From: Molanna angustata | Taxonomy: Eukaryota > Arthropoda > Insecta > Trichoptera > Molannidae | Assembly: GCA_963576475.1 (NCBI GenBank) | Contig: OY754970.1 | Location: 28,285,091 to 28,349,090, forward strand | Length of the DNA: 64,000 nt | Direction: 5' to 3' | In this document: positions 12,201 to 24,400 of the stretch, in pieces | How positions within the stretch are numbered: the stretch's first letter is position 1 | Layout of the letters: the number at the start of each line of letters is the position of its first letter | The notes under the pieces: generated by a model | What the model was told of the DNA's origin: nothing | Seen by the model: the letters and a program-made list of their open reading frames with translations, nothing else | The model's database searches: none | Position numbers and translations under genes: made by a program

Positions 12201-12613
12201 GCTCTTAAGGGACACCCGAAAACGATGATAATATAAAAGTGTGGAAGCACTATTCTATGTTGGTGCCTCACAGCATAATATCAAATAAACATGTTCAGAT
12301 CATGAACAGATTCCATTATGTTTATTTTCAAATGAAATAATCCAAGAATGGAAAGGATTTACTGCTAGAAGTAAAGATGGGACAAGTTGCTGCTTTTGAT
12401 TGGGTCACTTAAAACCTTCATTTTTCGTCATATCAAGATTATTTGTATAAAATATAATTTTCATCAATTAAATTTTAGTGGTAATAATGTTGTATTTTTT
12501 CAGATGGCCTGATACACGTTAACAGCCCTTTGCGGTTCAACGACTTTTCATTCTGTTTGAGTGAAACTGAAGGTGTTTGTGAACTGTTTGATATTCCAAC
12601 AAGTGAAGACTGA
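6290..12613 (+). CDS. E2F4: E2F4/5-type transcription factor (7 exons, 271 aa)
   Basis: Coding exons: 6290-6397, 7885-7994, 8629-8730, 10484-10664, 11018-11104, 11425-11542, 12504-12613. All introns are GT-AG, and the exons sum to 816 nt including TGA. Residues 7-73 form the winged-helix DNA-binding domain, with the family signature [18 protein letters not shown] at 47-64 and SIQWKG closing it. Residues 74-196 match the DP-dimerisation coiled coil and marked box ([27 protein letters not shown]). The acidic C-terminus ([12 protein letters not shown], 255-266) is the pocket-protein (Rb/p107/p130) binding motif. The lack of a long N-terminal extension before the DNA-binding domain favours the repressor E2F4/5 group (fly E2f2-like) over activators. 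It should act in the nucleus as a heterodimer with DP on cell-cycle promoters. The start at 6290 sits just before the conserved domain. In-frame ATGs at 6173 and 6191 would add a non-conserved leader. At 271 aa it is shorter than vertebrate E2F4/5, mainly in the linker before the pocket motif. Introns 2, 3, 4 and 6 contain retroelement pieces. Confidence 0.95.
7205..7330 (+). mobile_element. SINE body fragment (family with 14945-15080 and 55370-55570)
   Basis: CTTCCGGGTACGCAGAACGC, TTTTTGCTTCGTTGGTATAC and 'aaatggctcaagatattcgg' recur, diverged, at 14960-15075. The equivalent body follows a tRNA-like head at 55370-55570. It lies in E2F intron 1. The unit has no coding capacity. Confidence 0.6.
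7340..7625. repeat. Composite palindromic element in E2F intron 1
   Basis: GCCATAGGAGAGACGATATC at 7341-7360 is mirrored by GATATTGTCTCTCCTATGGC at 7376-7395, giving a 20+ bp hairpin. CCTATGGCAAACTAGCGAA at 7387-7405 is mirrored again by TTCGCGAGTTTGCCATAGG near 7599-7617. The second pair encloses about 200 bp without a reading frame. A DNA element with a palindromic terminus is the simplest reading. Confidence 0.55.
8195..8430 (+). pseudogene. Possible non-LTR retrotransposon C-terminal tail
   Basis: In the frame [18 protein letters not shown] ... [14 protein letters not shown] this resembles the QT-x-H-x(3)-C-P zinc-knuckle-like tail after the RNase H region of several non-LTR elements. 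It is short, sits in E2F intron 2, and has no flanking reverse transcriptase. The assignment is tentative. Confidence 0.4.
8800..9002 (-). mobile_element. tRNA-derived SINE, nearly full unit
   Basis: The minus strand begins with a tRNA-like head (TGGTAAGCCGTTTGGTTTCT, then GGGTTCGATCCCCAGC) and continues into a body. On the plus strand the body reads TGCACCCTGCCCAAGTGGTG followed by 'ggcaatttcttccaactaacc'. The body recurs at 24600-24690 and 36896-36960, and the head at 5685-5750 and 56935-57003. It lies in E2F intron 3. Confidence 0.65.
9262..10015 (+). pseudogene. RTE-type retrotransposon fragment, frameshifted
   Basis: The segments read in order as an RTE reverse transcriptase C-terminus: [110 protein letters not shown]. 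At least three frameshifts separate them: near 9464, near 9600 and around 9935. It ends in a (TGA)n tail near 10000-10015. It is the same subfamily as 3-500 and lies in E2F intron 3. Confidence 0.85.
10676..10815 (+). pseudogene. RTE 3' tail fragment
   Basis: The stretch encodes [20 protein letters not shown] followed by TG and a stop. This is nearly the same as the C-terminus of the copy at 35440-36235 ([20 protein letters not shown]). The TAATAATGATGAATG tail is the element's simple 3' end. It sits in E2F intron 4 immediately after the exon 4 donor, so an ORF running from exon 4 into it is not genuine coding sequence. Confidence 0.8.
12010..12421 (-). pseudogene. Retrocopy of a WDR46 exon 5-intron 5 segment with inverted 5' part
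   Basis: 12010-12330 matches the plus strand at about 20862-21166: part of WDR46 intron 5 and the 3' end of exon 5. Shared stretches are CACACACCAGTCTC, 'aaacatgacacatgtatatcacc' and CATGAACAGATTCCATTA. From about 12330 to 12421 the copy matches the opposite strand of 21168-21252, the adjoining exon 5 sequence: TCCAAGAATGGAA, AAAGATGGGACA, GCTGCTTTTGATTGGGTCAC. The two source pieces are contiguous, but one is inverted in the copy. About 30 bases around the exon 5 splice donor are missing. The exon piece is broken and cannot encode WDR46. It lies in E2F intron 6. Confidence 0.85.
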
Positions 12614-13290
12614 TAATAGTGAAAAACATTTTTTTGAAAAATAATGTATTAAAATTATATAAAGATCTCTTTTGTAGGAATATATTGTATACATTTATTT
12701 GAAATTATTTTTGCTAAACAAAAAGTTATTATAAAACAGCATGAAATTTCATACCCAAATGAACTTCTATAAGTATTTTATATATGCTGATTCTAATTAA
12801 ATGTCCAACTTCTAAGACACAACTTGGGTCCACTGGTGGAATCATTTTGAAGTTGGATTTGTAAAACCATTATACTTACTGCACACACATCATGTCATGT
12901 TCATAACAGTGTGTTCCTGGGAGAACCCAACTCTATACATTTCTATTCTGGCAGACATTCCATTGCTTTGTGTACATCCATATCATACACTCTCTTCTGA
13001 CTTATATGAATTTCATATTCATTGTCCTACATGTCATTCTTGGATATAAAAAAGAAAACCAATATCGTAAGATGGATCTGTCACATTTAAAGAGTTAAGA
13101 ATGAACATTGACAAAAACATAAGGCTTCTGAATTTAGATGACCTGTAATGTCTCCAAAATGAGACAGCTTGTTATGTATGTTGTAAATTAATATAATGTG
13201 TTTTCATCGTGTTTAGAAATAATTTCTTTTAAATACAATCGTAATTTATTTACCACACTCAATTTATAAGATGTGAATGTGATAAATAAA
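12614..13290 (+). terminator. E2F 3' UTR region with candidate poly(A) signal
   Basis: No hexamer AATAAA occurs close to the stop. The first clear one is at 13285-13290, which would give a 3' UTR of about 0.7 kb. The choice of site is uncertain. From 13300 to 14940, between E2F and WDR46, I see only AT-rich DNA and short 'cgttgaaaa'-type repeats (13700-14150). Confidence 0.4.
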
Positions 13291-14944
13291 ATATTTATAT
13301 GATTATAATGAAAATATTGCTTGATAGAGATTTGTTTTCTGTTTTATTATTATAACTATCATCTTTATAATTTATATATGTAGTTATGAACTACATACAT
13401 ACATGCAATTTCATGAAAGGAGTGTTTCATATCCTAATTATATCTGTCTGCCCTACTTTGTTCCCTCTGTTTTGTCCCCTCAACTGGGGCTTACATCTCC
13501 TTTACAAATTTATAATTTATTTGCCAAAAAAAAGAAGAAATTATTTTTGATCTTGCTAGTTTGTGAGCCAAGCCAGTCATTTGGGCATGTATAATACTAG
13601 TTTTATGATTAAGTACACATTTTTTATGAAATAAATATATGTAGATATTGATGCACTATAAAGTGGTGTAAATTGCACTTTACACGGACATTATTTTCAA
13701 CGCGACCCGGTTTCCAACGCTTAAAATAGTATCCAAAATACAGGTTACTCCAAACATCGCTTTACACGCAACGCTTAAAACAGCATCCAAAATATAGGTT
13801 ACTCCGAGCATCGCTTTACAGAGTACTTTACACAATTATATGTGCAAATTTTTAAGATAATATAAATAAATGTATATCGAAAAATTATATAATAATTAAT
13901 ATAGTATATCGAAAGTTTCGACACTTTCCAAATAAACAAAATACATCGCGAGCGAATGTCACATGTAAAAGTCAACGCAAACGGCAGCCATTTTGACTCG
14001 TCGGTAACGATGACAGTGAATAATTTTACAGATTTCTGTTTAACCAAAAAGGATGAAAAATCGCATTGAAAATAGAACACGTTCTATTTTTTTGCCCATC
14101 GCGTTGAAAATCCCGTCGAAAACCTGAAACCCGTTGAAAATAGTGTTCGTGTAAGGTGCACTTCAATCACCCCCACCTTGTTTTTGTACATCTAAATTGC
14201 ATGTACAATGGATACTAGGGCGTCTAATCAACATTTTTTCTCTTTGTCAAATATTATGTACATAATGTATATAAAACTTATAATTTTTTGTATTAAGTAA
14301 ATTTGGATTGAAAGGGGGTAGTGTACACATACATATTGTGTACATAAAAAATATATTATTCTTTGATAAATAATTCTTATATGTATTTGAGTTGATATCT
14401 GTTAATGATTTGTGGTAGAATATGAAGTATGTATTGTAAAATAATATTGATGCTGGAAAGATACTAACAACATATATAGACGAAATAAGCTATTTATACG
14501 GTCAAAATCAAACTGGTGTGTATGCTTCATTTTATAAGGAAATACACACCCGCACACCTGTCGCTGATTACCCCACATTTTACATAATAATATGAATGAA
14601 AATCAGCAATCTACATTTGACCTGATATTGTTTTAGCGCAAAATGGTGAGGTTTTTTTTTTTTTTTTTGCTTCCCAGCATCGATATATATTTGAGAAAGA
14701 TTTTTTTTCCTTTGCATTCTAGGATTAATTTTAAAGTATTCATATTTGTTTATTTTGATTTTAAATCATAAAATGCAAACATTTATTCGTTTGTTATCCA
14801 TATCTATTGGTTTTTTTACATTAAATGATTATATCTCCAAATATGAAATGTTTTCTAAAAAAGTTCAAACGAAATGCTTTTGAAGAGTATTATGATTTTG
14901 ATATATTTTTTTATTTTATTATAAAAAGAACAGCACACAGTATA

Positions 14945-15080
14945 AATATCACCAAATATTTTTGAACCAGGCTTCCGGGTGCGCAAAGCGCAAATTTTTC
15001 TTTTTGCTTCGTTGGTTTACGTGCAAAAAATCGCCCCTTTCTCACTTAAATGTTTCAAGATATTTAGCAAAAACTTTACA
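14945..15080 (+). mobile_element. SINE body fragment
   Basis: GCTTCCGGGTGCGCAAAGCG, TTTTTGCTTCGTTGGTTTAC and 'tgtttcaagatatttagc' align with 7205-7330 and with the body at 55450-55560. It is 5'-truncated (no tRNA-like head). Confidence 0.6.
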
Positions 15081-15394
15081 TATATACAATATATTATTAA
15101 AAGAAAACAAACAGAAATACAATAATAACATGTATGTCTTACAAACTTTTAGATATGCCATCTACAACCAGTACCTTTACATTTTAATTTTTATAAAATG
15201 AATCCTTTATTTACTATAAAAATTGAGTATTTATCTTATGAAGATACTGATATTAATTTTGGATTAAATGAAACATGTGCCAATAATTGGTTTGTATATC
15301 TTTTGTGATCTGAAAATAAGGAACCTATCTGTTTCGTGGCTTAATTTTTAGATTATTTTGTAAATAAATGGAATGTTGAAAAAAAAACACCGAT

Positions 15395-15400
15395 TTTATT
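15395..15400 (-). terminator. WDR46 poly(A) signal
   Basis: Minus-strand AATAAA lies 21 bases downstream of the WDR46 stop codon. The 3' UTR would be very short. Confidence 0.6.
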
Positions 15401-15421
15401 TATATTTTAAATAATATATAA

Positions 15422-18400
15422 TTATTTTGTCTTTTTTATAAATCTATCTAATACACCATATGACTTGGATGGTTTAGCAGACACCACCTCTTCAGTTGGC
15501 TTGATCTGGCGCATACTCTTGACAAATTGCTGAAAAAGAAATATATTTTTACTACATTTACAACACGTTGTTATATCAAAATATAAAAAAGTGAAATATA
15601 ACATGAAATGATACATACTCTTTTAGCTGTCTCCTGAACAATCTTTTTGTTTTTAGATACCTTAGCAGACCCCTTATTTTTGGTCTTCTTTCTCGGAGTA
15701 TAATCAATTTTAGCTGGTTTCATGTGCTGAAAATATATGTACACATTGAAGTAATTTTTGATTCAACCATCAATAATACTTAACAGATTATTGATTTATC
15801 AAAATTATTTTTTGATTCATTGTGGAAATACATAATTAATAAATAAATGAATATTCTGGTACAAATAATTTTGTGTCTTCTACCTCACATTTATAATGGC
15901 TAGAACGATTTCAGGATGTGCTAGTCCATCCTCATTTACACCCAAAATGTGACTGATTTGATATAGTGATGTCATCTTCCATTGGCGAGTGTTCAGGTTG
16001 GGTATGGTGGGGGTAAGTATATCGGTAGCGTGCAGTGTATCTGGGGGGCTTATAACTAATATCATTAAATACTAAACAATGCCGTCACATTTTGGGTGTT
16101 AGTGAGTATGGACTAGTACAGTCCAAAACATTTTTTTTTATTTTTTTTAAAACCATTATAAATGTAAAGTGGAAGAAACAAAAATATTTGTATCAGAATT
16201 TTTAATAATTAATTTATTTTAGAATTATTTCAAAAATCATCATATAAAGTGAAACGTGAAATATAAAAAAAAGGGGGCCTACAGATAAATTATTAATATT
16301 ATCAGAATTCACTTTTTAGTAGGTACATTTTAAAAGGCTTTTAAAAAACACAAATGACTTATAACCACTGAGTTTTTATATTTGACCAGTTTCGAAGCGT
16401 ACTGCTTCCTCGTCAGGGCGGATAACAATTAATTCTCTACATTTGTATGTTACTGTCGGTGGAGCAATTGGTGCATGGTGAGTTAGTTGATATCCATCCT
16501 GGTGAGGAAGCGGTACGCTTCAAAACCAGTTGAATAAAAAAACACGGTGGTTATAAAAAAGTCATTGTGTTTTTTAAAAAAATAATTAATAGCAAAGAAA
16601 CTTAAATAAGTTAAGAACTAGTGAATTCAAAATAGACGAGTAAAAGTTTATGCTTAAAACATTAAATGAAGATTTTATGACTCATAAATTGCGCAAATGA
16701 TTTTCAGTCATGCACTGTATCACATTCATATGAATACCACCGAGTGAAAGTAGCAAGTGCAATGTTATAAAATAAGTTGATTTTCCTCGTGACAAGAGGG
16801 TCATGATCTCGAACCGATGTACCCTGCACTAATTCTGGCTTGAATTTATTATGGTGTACGTGAAGAGTATTTGCATAATCAACAATTTCCTATACAGTAT
16901 ATCATTACAAATATCATTTAATAAAATTGAAGTGAAAGACTTGACAAAACAGCAAAAAGAACATGTTATTTCAGAATTTTATTTTAGTTTTAACATACCA
17001 ATAGTTTGGAACGTGCTTCAATTTTTTCTTTGAGAGTTGGCACATCAATTTCTGTTACACTAGATGGATTAAGGGTTATAAACTCAGGTTGAATCTTTTC
17101 TAATAATGCTTTCACTTCAGCTTCTCGTCTTTGACTCTTTGATTGGTAGGGATTACTCTCCAGTGCATCAAAGTTTGCTTCACCGCAACCTGTCATAATA
17201 AACATTAATTGATATCATATTTGTAAAATTATAATGGTGAAACAAATGTCAAAATATGACATGTTATTTTATAAAAAGATTCAATTAACTTATCTCAATT
17301 ACTAAATATTATTGTACAAATTAGAATGTAAAAATTTAACATAGTAAATGGAATTTCATTTAATTTTTATACATAATATACACTATGTTCATTTACCTGG
17401 GACTATCAAACTGACGAAACCCTTATCTGTTGCAACCCCTAAAACGTCTTCATATGGACAGAAACTCATGTTTCCAACATAACCATTCAGCTTATGTTGT
17501 AAATATGGACGTTTGGTTGGTTTCCGACAACAATCTCTACAAGTAAATAAAAATTTATAGATTATTAAAACTACTTTAATCAAAATTCACATAAATAACA
17601 GTTAATTGTATAGCAGGAATTTTAAAAAAACCAACATTCCAAAAAACTGCTTCATTATTTCATTTCAATATGTTAAACCTGCAAAATTTTCTCTACTGCA
17701 CTTGTAACTCAAGTTTTATGGACTACATATTTTTCACACTAATATTACTAGGTAGTTTAAATGAATATTGTATAAAATACATTAGACCAATACAACAATG
17801 AATACAGTTAACACATAAAATAAATGTAGGAATATAAACATTATCTTAATTTAAAGCACAAATGAGTTTTAGGTGACCTATGTGCAATATCAGATTAGAA
17901 AATCCAAGGTTGGATGGAATTTAACTTTTATTGAAATAATTACAGCTTTAGATATTTTCTAAATAGGTTATCTCATTTAAATAAAAATTATGGTTTTTAC
18001 CTGTATACTTCAACAACATTACCCATTCCAACAGCTAATAGATTATTATATGAAAATTCTAATTGAGATGGTACGGTGTGTAATACATAATGCTGTACTG
18101 GACCTTCCAGGTTTCTTATATCCCATATTCGTACACTTCTGTCAATAGCAGCTGTTGCCATATACCTGTGTAATAAATACAATTCAATAAACATTATTTA
18201 AAGCATTAAATTTAAAAAAAGGGAATGGTGGCTGTACTCTCTGTGACCCGTCTCCATGTTAATCTGTTCTGGGCAGAACGTAGAATACCAGTCAATGGAA
18301 ACCCCAATGCAGACTTGACAATACCACTCCATCAAAAAGTACCAAATACGGAAACTTCACTATATATATACTATACTACCTACTATGGTAGCTTTTATAC

Positions 18401-21400
18401 CCGGCGTTGCTCGAGAAGGTAAATGTGAAGCAATATGCCAATGTATCAAGAAAATCGTTTTCGTAATTTTGAACTGTTTATTTGTTATGATAAACTCAGA
18501 ATGAGTAAAAAATACAATACAATAAATAAAAAATAACAAAAGTTTTTGTTCATATGTAAAATTAATAATTTCCTTATAAAATTTTTACATTTTATAAATA
18601 CGAAAAACATGAAAATAAAACAAAATAATCTCAATGTTTTTCACTCAAACGCTAAGTTATACTTGTAAATATATGTTATTCGTGTAAAAACGTACTTCTG
18701 AAATTGAAATAAACAAATATTTGCTTACGAAAACTACACATTTTGACGTTTCATTCGTGGCAAATTTTCACCAACAATAACACAATAAATCATTAAAAAG
18801 TTGATTTTTTATTAGCTTAAAACCATCACTGATTGTGAATAAAGCTGTATGCATAGTTTTTATCGTTTAAAACATTATAGTTTATGATTGATACTTGACT
18901 TAAAAAAATTCCACATACATACAAATATATTAACATATAAATAAATATATATATTACACACTAAAATATTATGGTTGGAATTTAGAATCTGAAAATTAAT
19001 TTTACTATTGAAAAGTAATGTTAATAACTATAAATTTTTTTTTTTTTTTTACAAAAAATGAATATGTCCTTGTTAAACAAGTACATATACATCTTCCTAC
19101 GTTCCCTAAAATAAGCAAACAAATGCTTGTGCTATAGGTGAACGAAATCGGTCGAGGCAGGATTCGAACTCGCGACCACTGGATTACAAACCCAGCGCAC
19201 TAACCGCTCTACCACCGACCCATCATAAATGAAAACATTATGTCACCACACAATTTATAATTTAATAAACTGACAAGACAGCAACAAATAAAGCATCAGT
19301 ATTTGACATGTAGCATTAATGTTCATGACCATCAGACATAACATAAAAATAATCAGGTTATTCACAATATTTTGATAATTATGCGATGCTACTTGAAAGT
19401 TGCTAGAAAAACATATAGTGGAAAAAAAACTCACATTCCCTTTGGATCCACTGCTAATGCACTCAGAGGAGACTTGTGACAAAGCATACTCGCTAATGGA
19501 TCTTTGACTTTTGGTGACCACATGGACACAACACCTTTAGATTCTCCGACGCACATAACTGCATTATAGGGATTTTGCTTCATCACTGAAATCTTTCCCA
19601 ACCTCGTACGGTATTGACCAATTATTTCACCAATGGATATGTCGAGCCATGACAGATATCCAAATTCACTCTAAATTAAAAAATGTAATTCATTTATTCA
19701 AAAAGGTAGGTAAATAAAATAACACTTAGATTATTAGTTAATGATTATGTTTACAAACCCCAGTTGCTAGAAGAAAATGATACGGGAGGAATTCCATTTG
19801 AAGTACTTTGTTCAACCTTTTTATGCAATGGATTTCAGTACCTTTATTGTCATACATGTACACCCAGTCTTTTTGTGCAGCGGCAAACATAGTCTCAATG
19901 TGCATCCAACTGAAATAAACATACCGCTTAAGTAAAATCAAATCAAAAATAAGTAATTATTTTTAAACTGGTAAAATTGTTACTCAATGTGCATGGTCTG
20001 TTCTATTCACTTAACCACAATTTAGACTCAGTATCTCAAAAAAGAATGTAGAAGTATAGTATGTTATCATCACGAGTAAAAATAAATATCATAAAAAGGT
20101 GAGAAATCCGATAGTCAAATGACTCACACACTATCCATGAAACATTTGTTTTATTGATAATACAATATCTTTAAAAATCTGTGATTTGTAGTTAGTAAAC
20201 TTTTTTTAAAATGTTCACAAAGTTAACTCTGAAAATATTGATAAATTCATTTTTTGAAGTCTTGTACATTGAATAAAAAGGAAAATATAGTGGAGCCCCG
20301 GTATTCCGACCCCTGACTAATCCAGCGCCTCCTGTTATCCAACATGCCTATGCTATCAATTGTACCGTTTAATTTACTAAATTCCACATCATAGGTTTTG
20401 TAGTACTTATAGAATCTTACCATTTTTATATGTGATTTGTCAGATTTACTCTTATTCAAAAAGTTACGGACTACAGGGAGTCTATGGCAGAACTCTATTA
20501 GACAAATTCAATCATCTGACAAAATCATCATCAATCATCAACTGTATTCTATAAGTTATTTATTTTCATCTCAACCATGAATGTCGGAGAGTAATCAAGA
20601 TGGACTTTGTGACTGCGGCAAAAAGCAGACGATAGCACACCTGCTGGAGTGCCCTCTGGTGGGGACAAAGTGCACCGAAGGGGAATTGTGGGGGGAACCA
20701 ACTAGGAAGATCATTTCAATCCTGACTTACTGGTCTGGGAAGGGAATTTAGGACGCTGCCGATGTGATAGAAGATCTCAACCATGGCACAAAAATCATTC
20801 CTACTTTTCAAGGAAATGTTGAGAATAGTATATTTTTCATTACATAAAAAGAATAAACATTATCACGGCATATCCCAGAAAGAGGGGTAACCAGTGGGGT
20901 AAAACATGACACATGTATATCACCACACACCAGTCTCATCTCTCCTAACAATGCAATATTCAGAATGGGTGATGACCCTCATTTGCCTCTTGTATTTTTT
21001 TCGAAAACACAGCTCTTATGGTACACCCGAAAATGATAAAAATAGAAAAGATTGGAAGCACTATTCTAAGCCGGTGCATAATATCGAATAAACATGTTTA
21101 AGTTAATGAAAAATTTTGCTTACCAAATATCATGAACAGATTCCATTACGTTTATTTCACAATGCAGGTTTTTAGTGACCCAATCAAAAGCAGCAATGTG
21201 TCCCATCTTTCCTCCGAGCAGCAAATGCCTTCCATTCTTGGAATATTTCATTCGATATGGTCCAAACTCTTCTAATTTCAATTCAAAATGTTTTGAAGCT
21301 GCAGCTATATCAATGCTTTCTGCTATTTGTTTTTGTGTAAATTGTGTTGTTGTCTCACCTGCTTCAGCTTCCAAATAACTAAAAATCAAGAAATTTAGAT

Positions 21401-24400
21401 CAAAATCGAGCTATAAATGCATATTTAATGTGCAAGTCATTAATTATAATATCCTTATGTTGGAGAGATAATAGATAACTCAGAGGCGCGATTCTCGTTT
21501 AAATCCTTAACTGTTGTTATGTATAGAAAATTATGGCTACTAGCACTTGCGAAAGAATGCTATGTCAATAAATGCGATTCTTGTTCTCGATTAAGTGATA
21601 GGTGTCCATACAAAATGATGTAAGGATTCTATGGATAGTATCCATATTTTTTATCAGTAAATGCATGTGATAAAGGATTTATTTTAAATAAATATTAGGT
21701 ATTTGAAGACATTGAATGTATTCTAATTGGTTTTACATTCATTCTATTCATCTTAATTAGGTACTTGGCCTTTATACAAATAATTGTTTGTACAGTGATT
21801 TAATATTAGGTGCATTGTTATTTTTATCATGTTAGTTACAACTGGTTACAACCAGTGATATTGGTTACAACTCCCTTCAAAATACGAGTTTACTCTAGGA
21901 TGTTATTGAATATTATAGTGAACGAATCATTTTTATATTTAAAATTATGAACGTGTGTAAATGATTGAAATAATATTGAAATGTCAGTATGTCAGTGAAG
22001 TGACAGATCGATGTTATGGATAGCTCTAGGCATTAAAGACACCTCTAATGCGAGTGCTACGGTATGGATACCTGTGAGGGATAGTATCCCTTTTACTATC
22101 ACTACAAATTAAAACGAGAATCACCTTTTTTTATAATTTTAAGGATTTTCAATCTAGATCTTATGGATTTGAAGGCGTTATGGATAGCTAAAAAAGAACG
22201 AGAATCGCGCCACTGGTTCTTCAATATTATTATATTACAATACACACGACAATATAACAATATACAATAGTGAACTCTTTGACAGCCGTAAAATTAAAGA
22301 TGGAGGTGTTCCAACACCTCTTCATTATATACACTCAGTCACTCATACTGTCTCGCTTACACTCATACTTTCACATACTCACATTAATTTTATTTTTAGA
22401 GAACAATTTATTTGCAAGTCTCTAACCTAACATGAAATAGAAGAATAAATTTTTTTTTCAATCACTTTTTTTGGTAGGTACATCGCAATCTTATCCATCA
22501 CAATTTATTAATTAACTAGCATCGTCAGAATGGCATCATTCTGACGATGCTCAGCATAGAGCGATACCGGTGAATGGGAATCACATTTGCGAAAAAATTA
22601 AATAGAATTAAAAATTATAAATATATATTATTTTCATAATTCTAGTTGATTATGGAGTTCTGTCATGAAGTGACAGTTTCAAACATCGAAAAAAAAAATT
22701 AATTGTTTGTTATGAGCAACATATAGATACTTAACAAATTTTATTTAATCTTTCAATAAACTTTATCAACCTTATATTTTTTTATACCTAATATCAGATT
22801 CATATTTATCACAAAAATATTATAAAGCCAATGCAGCCAAATATTCATTCCCGATACTTCACTTAAAGTTGTTAAAGTGAAAAAAATATACTAAGTACCC
22901 GGCATTTTCATTCAAAAGAATTTCTGTTCTGGCTGCCTGTTTATTGGCAAAATCAATGTGACTTTCCTTTCTTTTGAATTTCTTCAAATATAATTTATGC
23001 TTGATGCCCTTCCCATCGGATTTCTCTCCTCTTGAATGCTTTTCCAGCAATTCTTTGGGAATTGGAGCTTTTCCTGGGAATTTATTAATACGTTTTGGTT
23101 TCTAAAAAAAATATATACAACATTGATAAGACTTATAAAATAAGCAAATATATTGGAATAATTTACATCACTTCTAGTTGAAACTGTAAATCTAAGTCAA
23201 ATTTTAAATAAGATAATCCCTTTACAAAATAGAAAATTACGTACCACATCACAAAGTATGTGAAAAAACTTACGATTTAAAATTGCAAAATTAGGTGGAT
23301 TAAATATTAATCAATAAATATTACCCCCTATTCAGTAACTATTGTAACTAATATAGGAACATTCTAAAATTGTGGATTTTAGATTTACGGTCTTATTTTA
23401 GCGTTATAAAATATCAACTTGGAATAAATGGAATAGGAACGTACCTATTTTGGCCGGAACGTTCTTAAAAAGTTACTAAATCAGACTTATTATGAATAAT
23501 TATGAAATTTTCATCATTATTCAAAATACGTCTAATTCAGGAACTTTTTTTTTTTAACATGTCCACGTAGGGGACGCCAGCTATTAGGATTTGGGTCCAT
23601 TTTACTCTTCCGAAGAAGCGCACTACGTAGCGTTGGGAGGGGTTTGCAATCTAGAAAAGAATTTATTAATTCGGATTCTAAAAAGACCCGGGTTGTACGA
23701 AGGCGGAAACACAGAATTCGGAAGATCGTTCCAAAGTCGGGCTGCTGTATTAATAAAGGAGTTCGAGAAGGTCCACTGTGAATGGGTCCTGCGATTGAGT
23801 AAAGCGAGTGACTCTGTTGCGAGTGGGTGGAGGAGGGACCAAAGATGCAAGTTCTTCTGAGCAATTCCCGTGGTAGTATCTATAGAATAAACTTAAAATA
23901 CCGACTCTGCGTCTGTGTTCTAGTGATTGCAATCCATCAGTCAGTGATGGATCATCAATCAGACGTATAGCACGCCTTTGGACAGCGTCGAGGGTATTCA
24001 GTAGGTATTGGGGGCGCCACTCCAGAGGTGACTGCCATATTCAACAATTGGACATATTTGCGCTTTGTAGAGTATACAGACCTGGGTCTTAGTAAAATAT
24101 CTACGCGCTCTGTATAGTACGCTCAATTTTTTGGAGGCGAGTTTCACCTTAGCTTCGATGGAGCCCTTGTAGTGTAACTGGTTCGTTATAGATACTCCAA
24201 GCAGGTCAATAGAGATGCTGTTAGGTAGGGTGCTTCCGTTGAAAGATACTTGCAATTCATTTTAAGAACGTTCCGGCCAAAATAGGTACGTTCCTATTCC
24301 ATTTAATACAATTTTATAACGCTGAAATAAGACCGTAAATCTAAAATCTACAATTTTAGAATGTTTCTATTTTAGTTACATTAGTTACTGAATAGGGGGT

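Noticed and set aside
19135..19222. Possible tRNA-Thr gene on the minus strand
   Set aside because: The anticodon arm is good, but the T stem (GCGAG/CCTGC) and acceptor stem mismatch, so I list it as a SINE-like or decayed tRNA.
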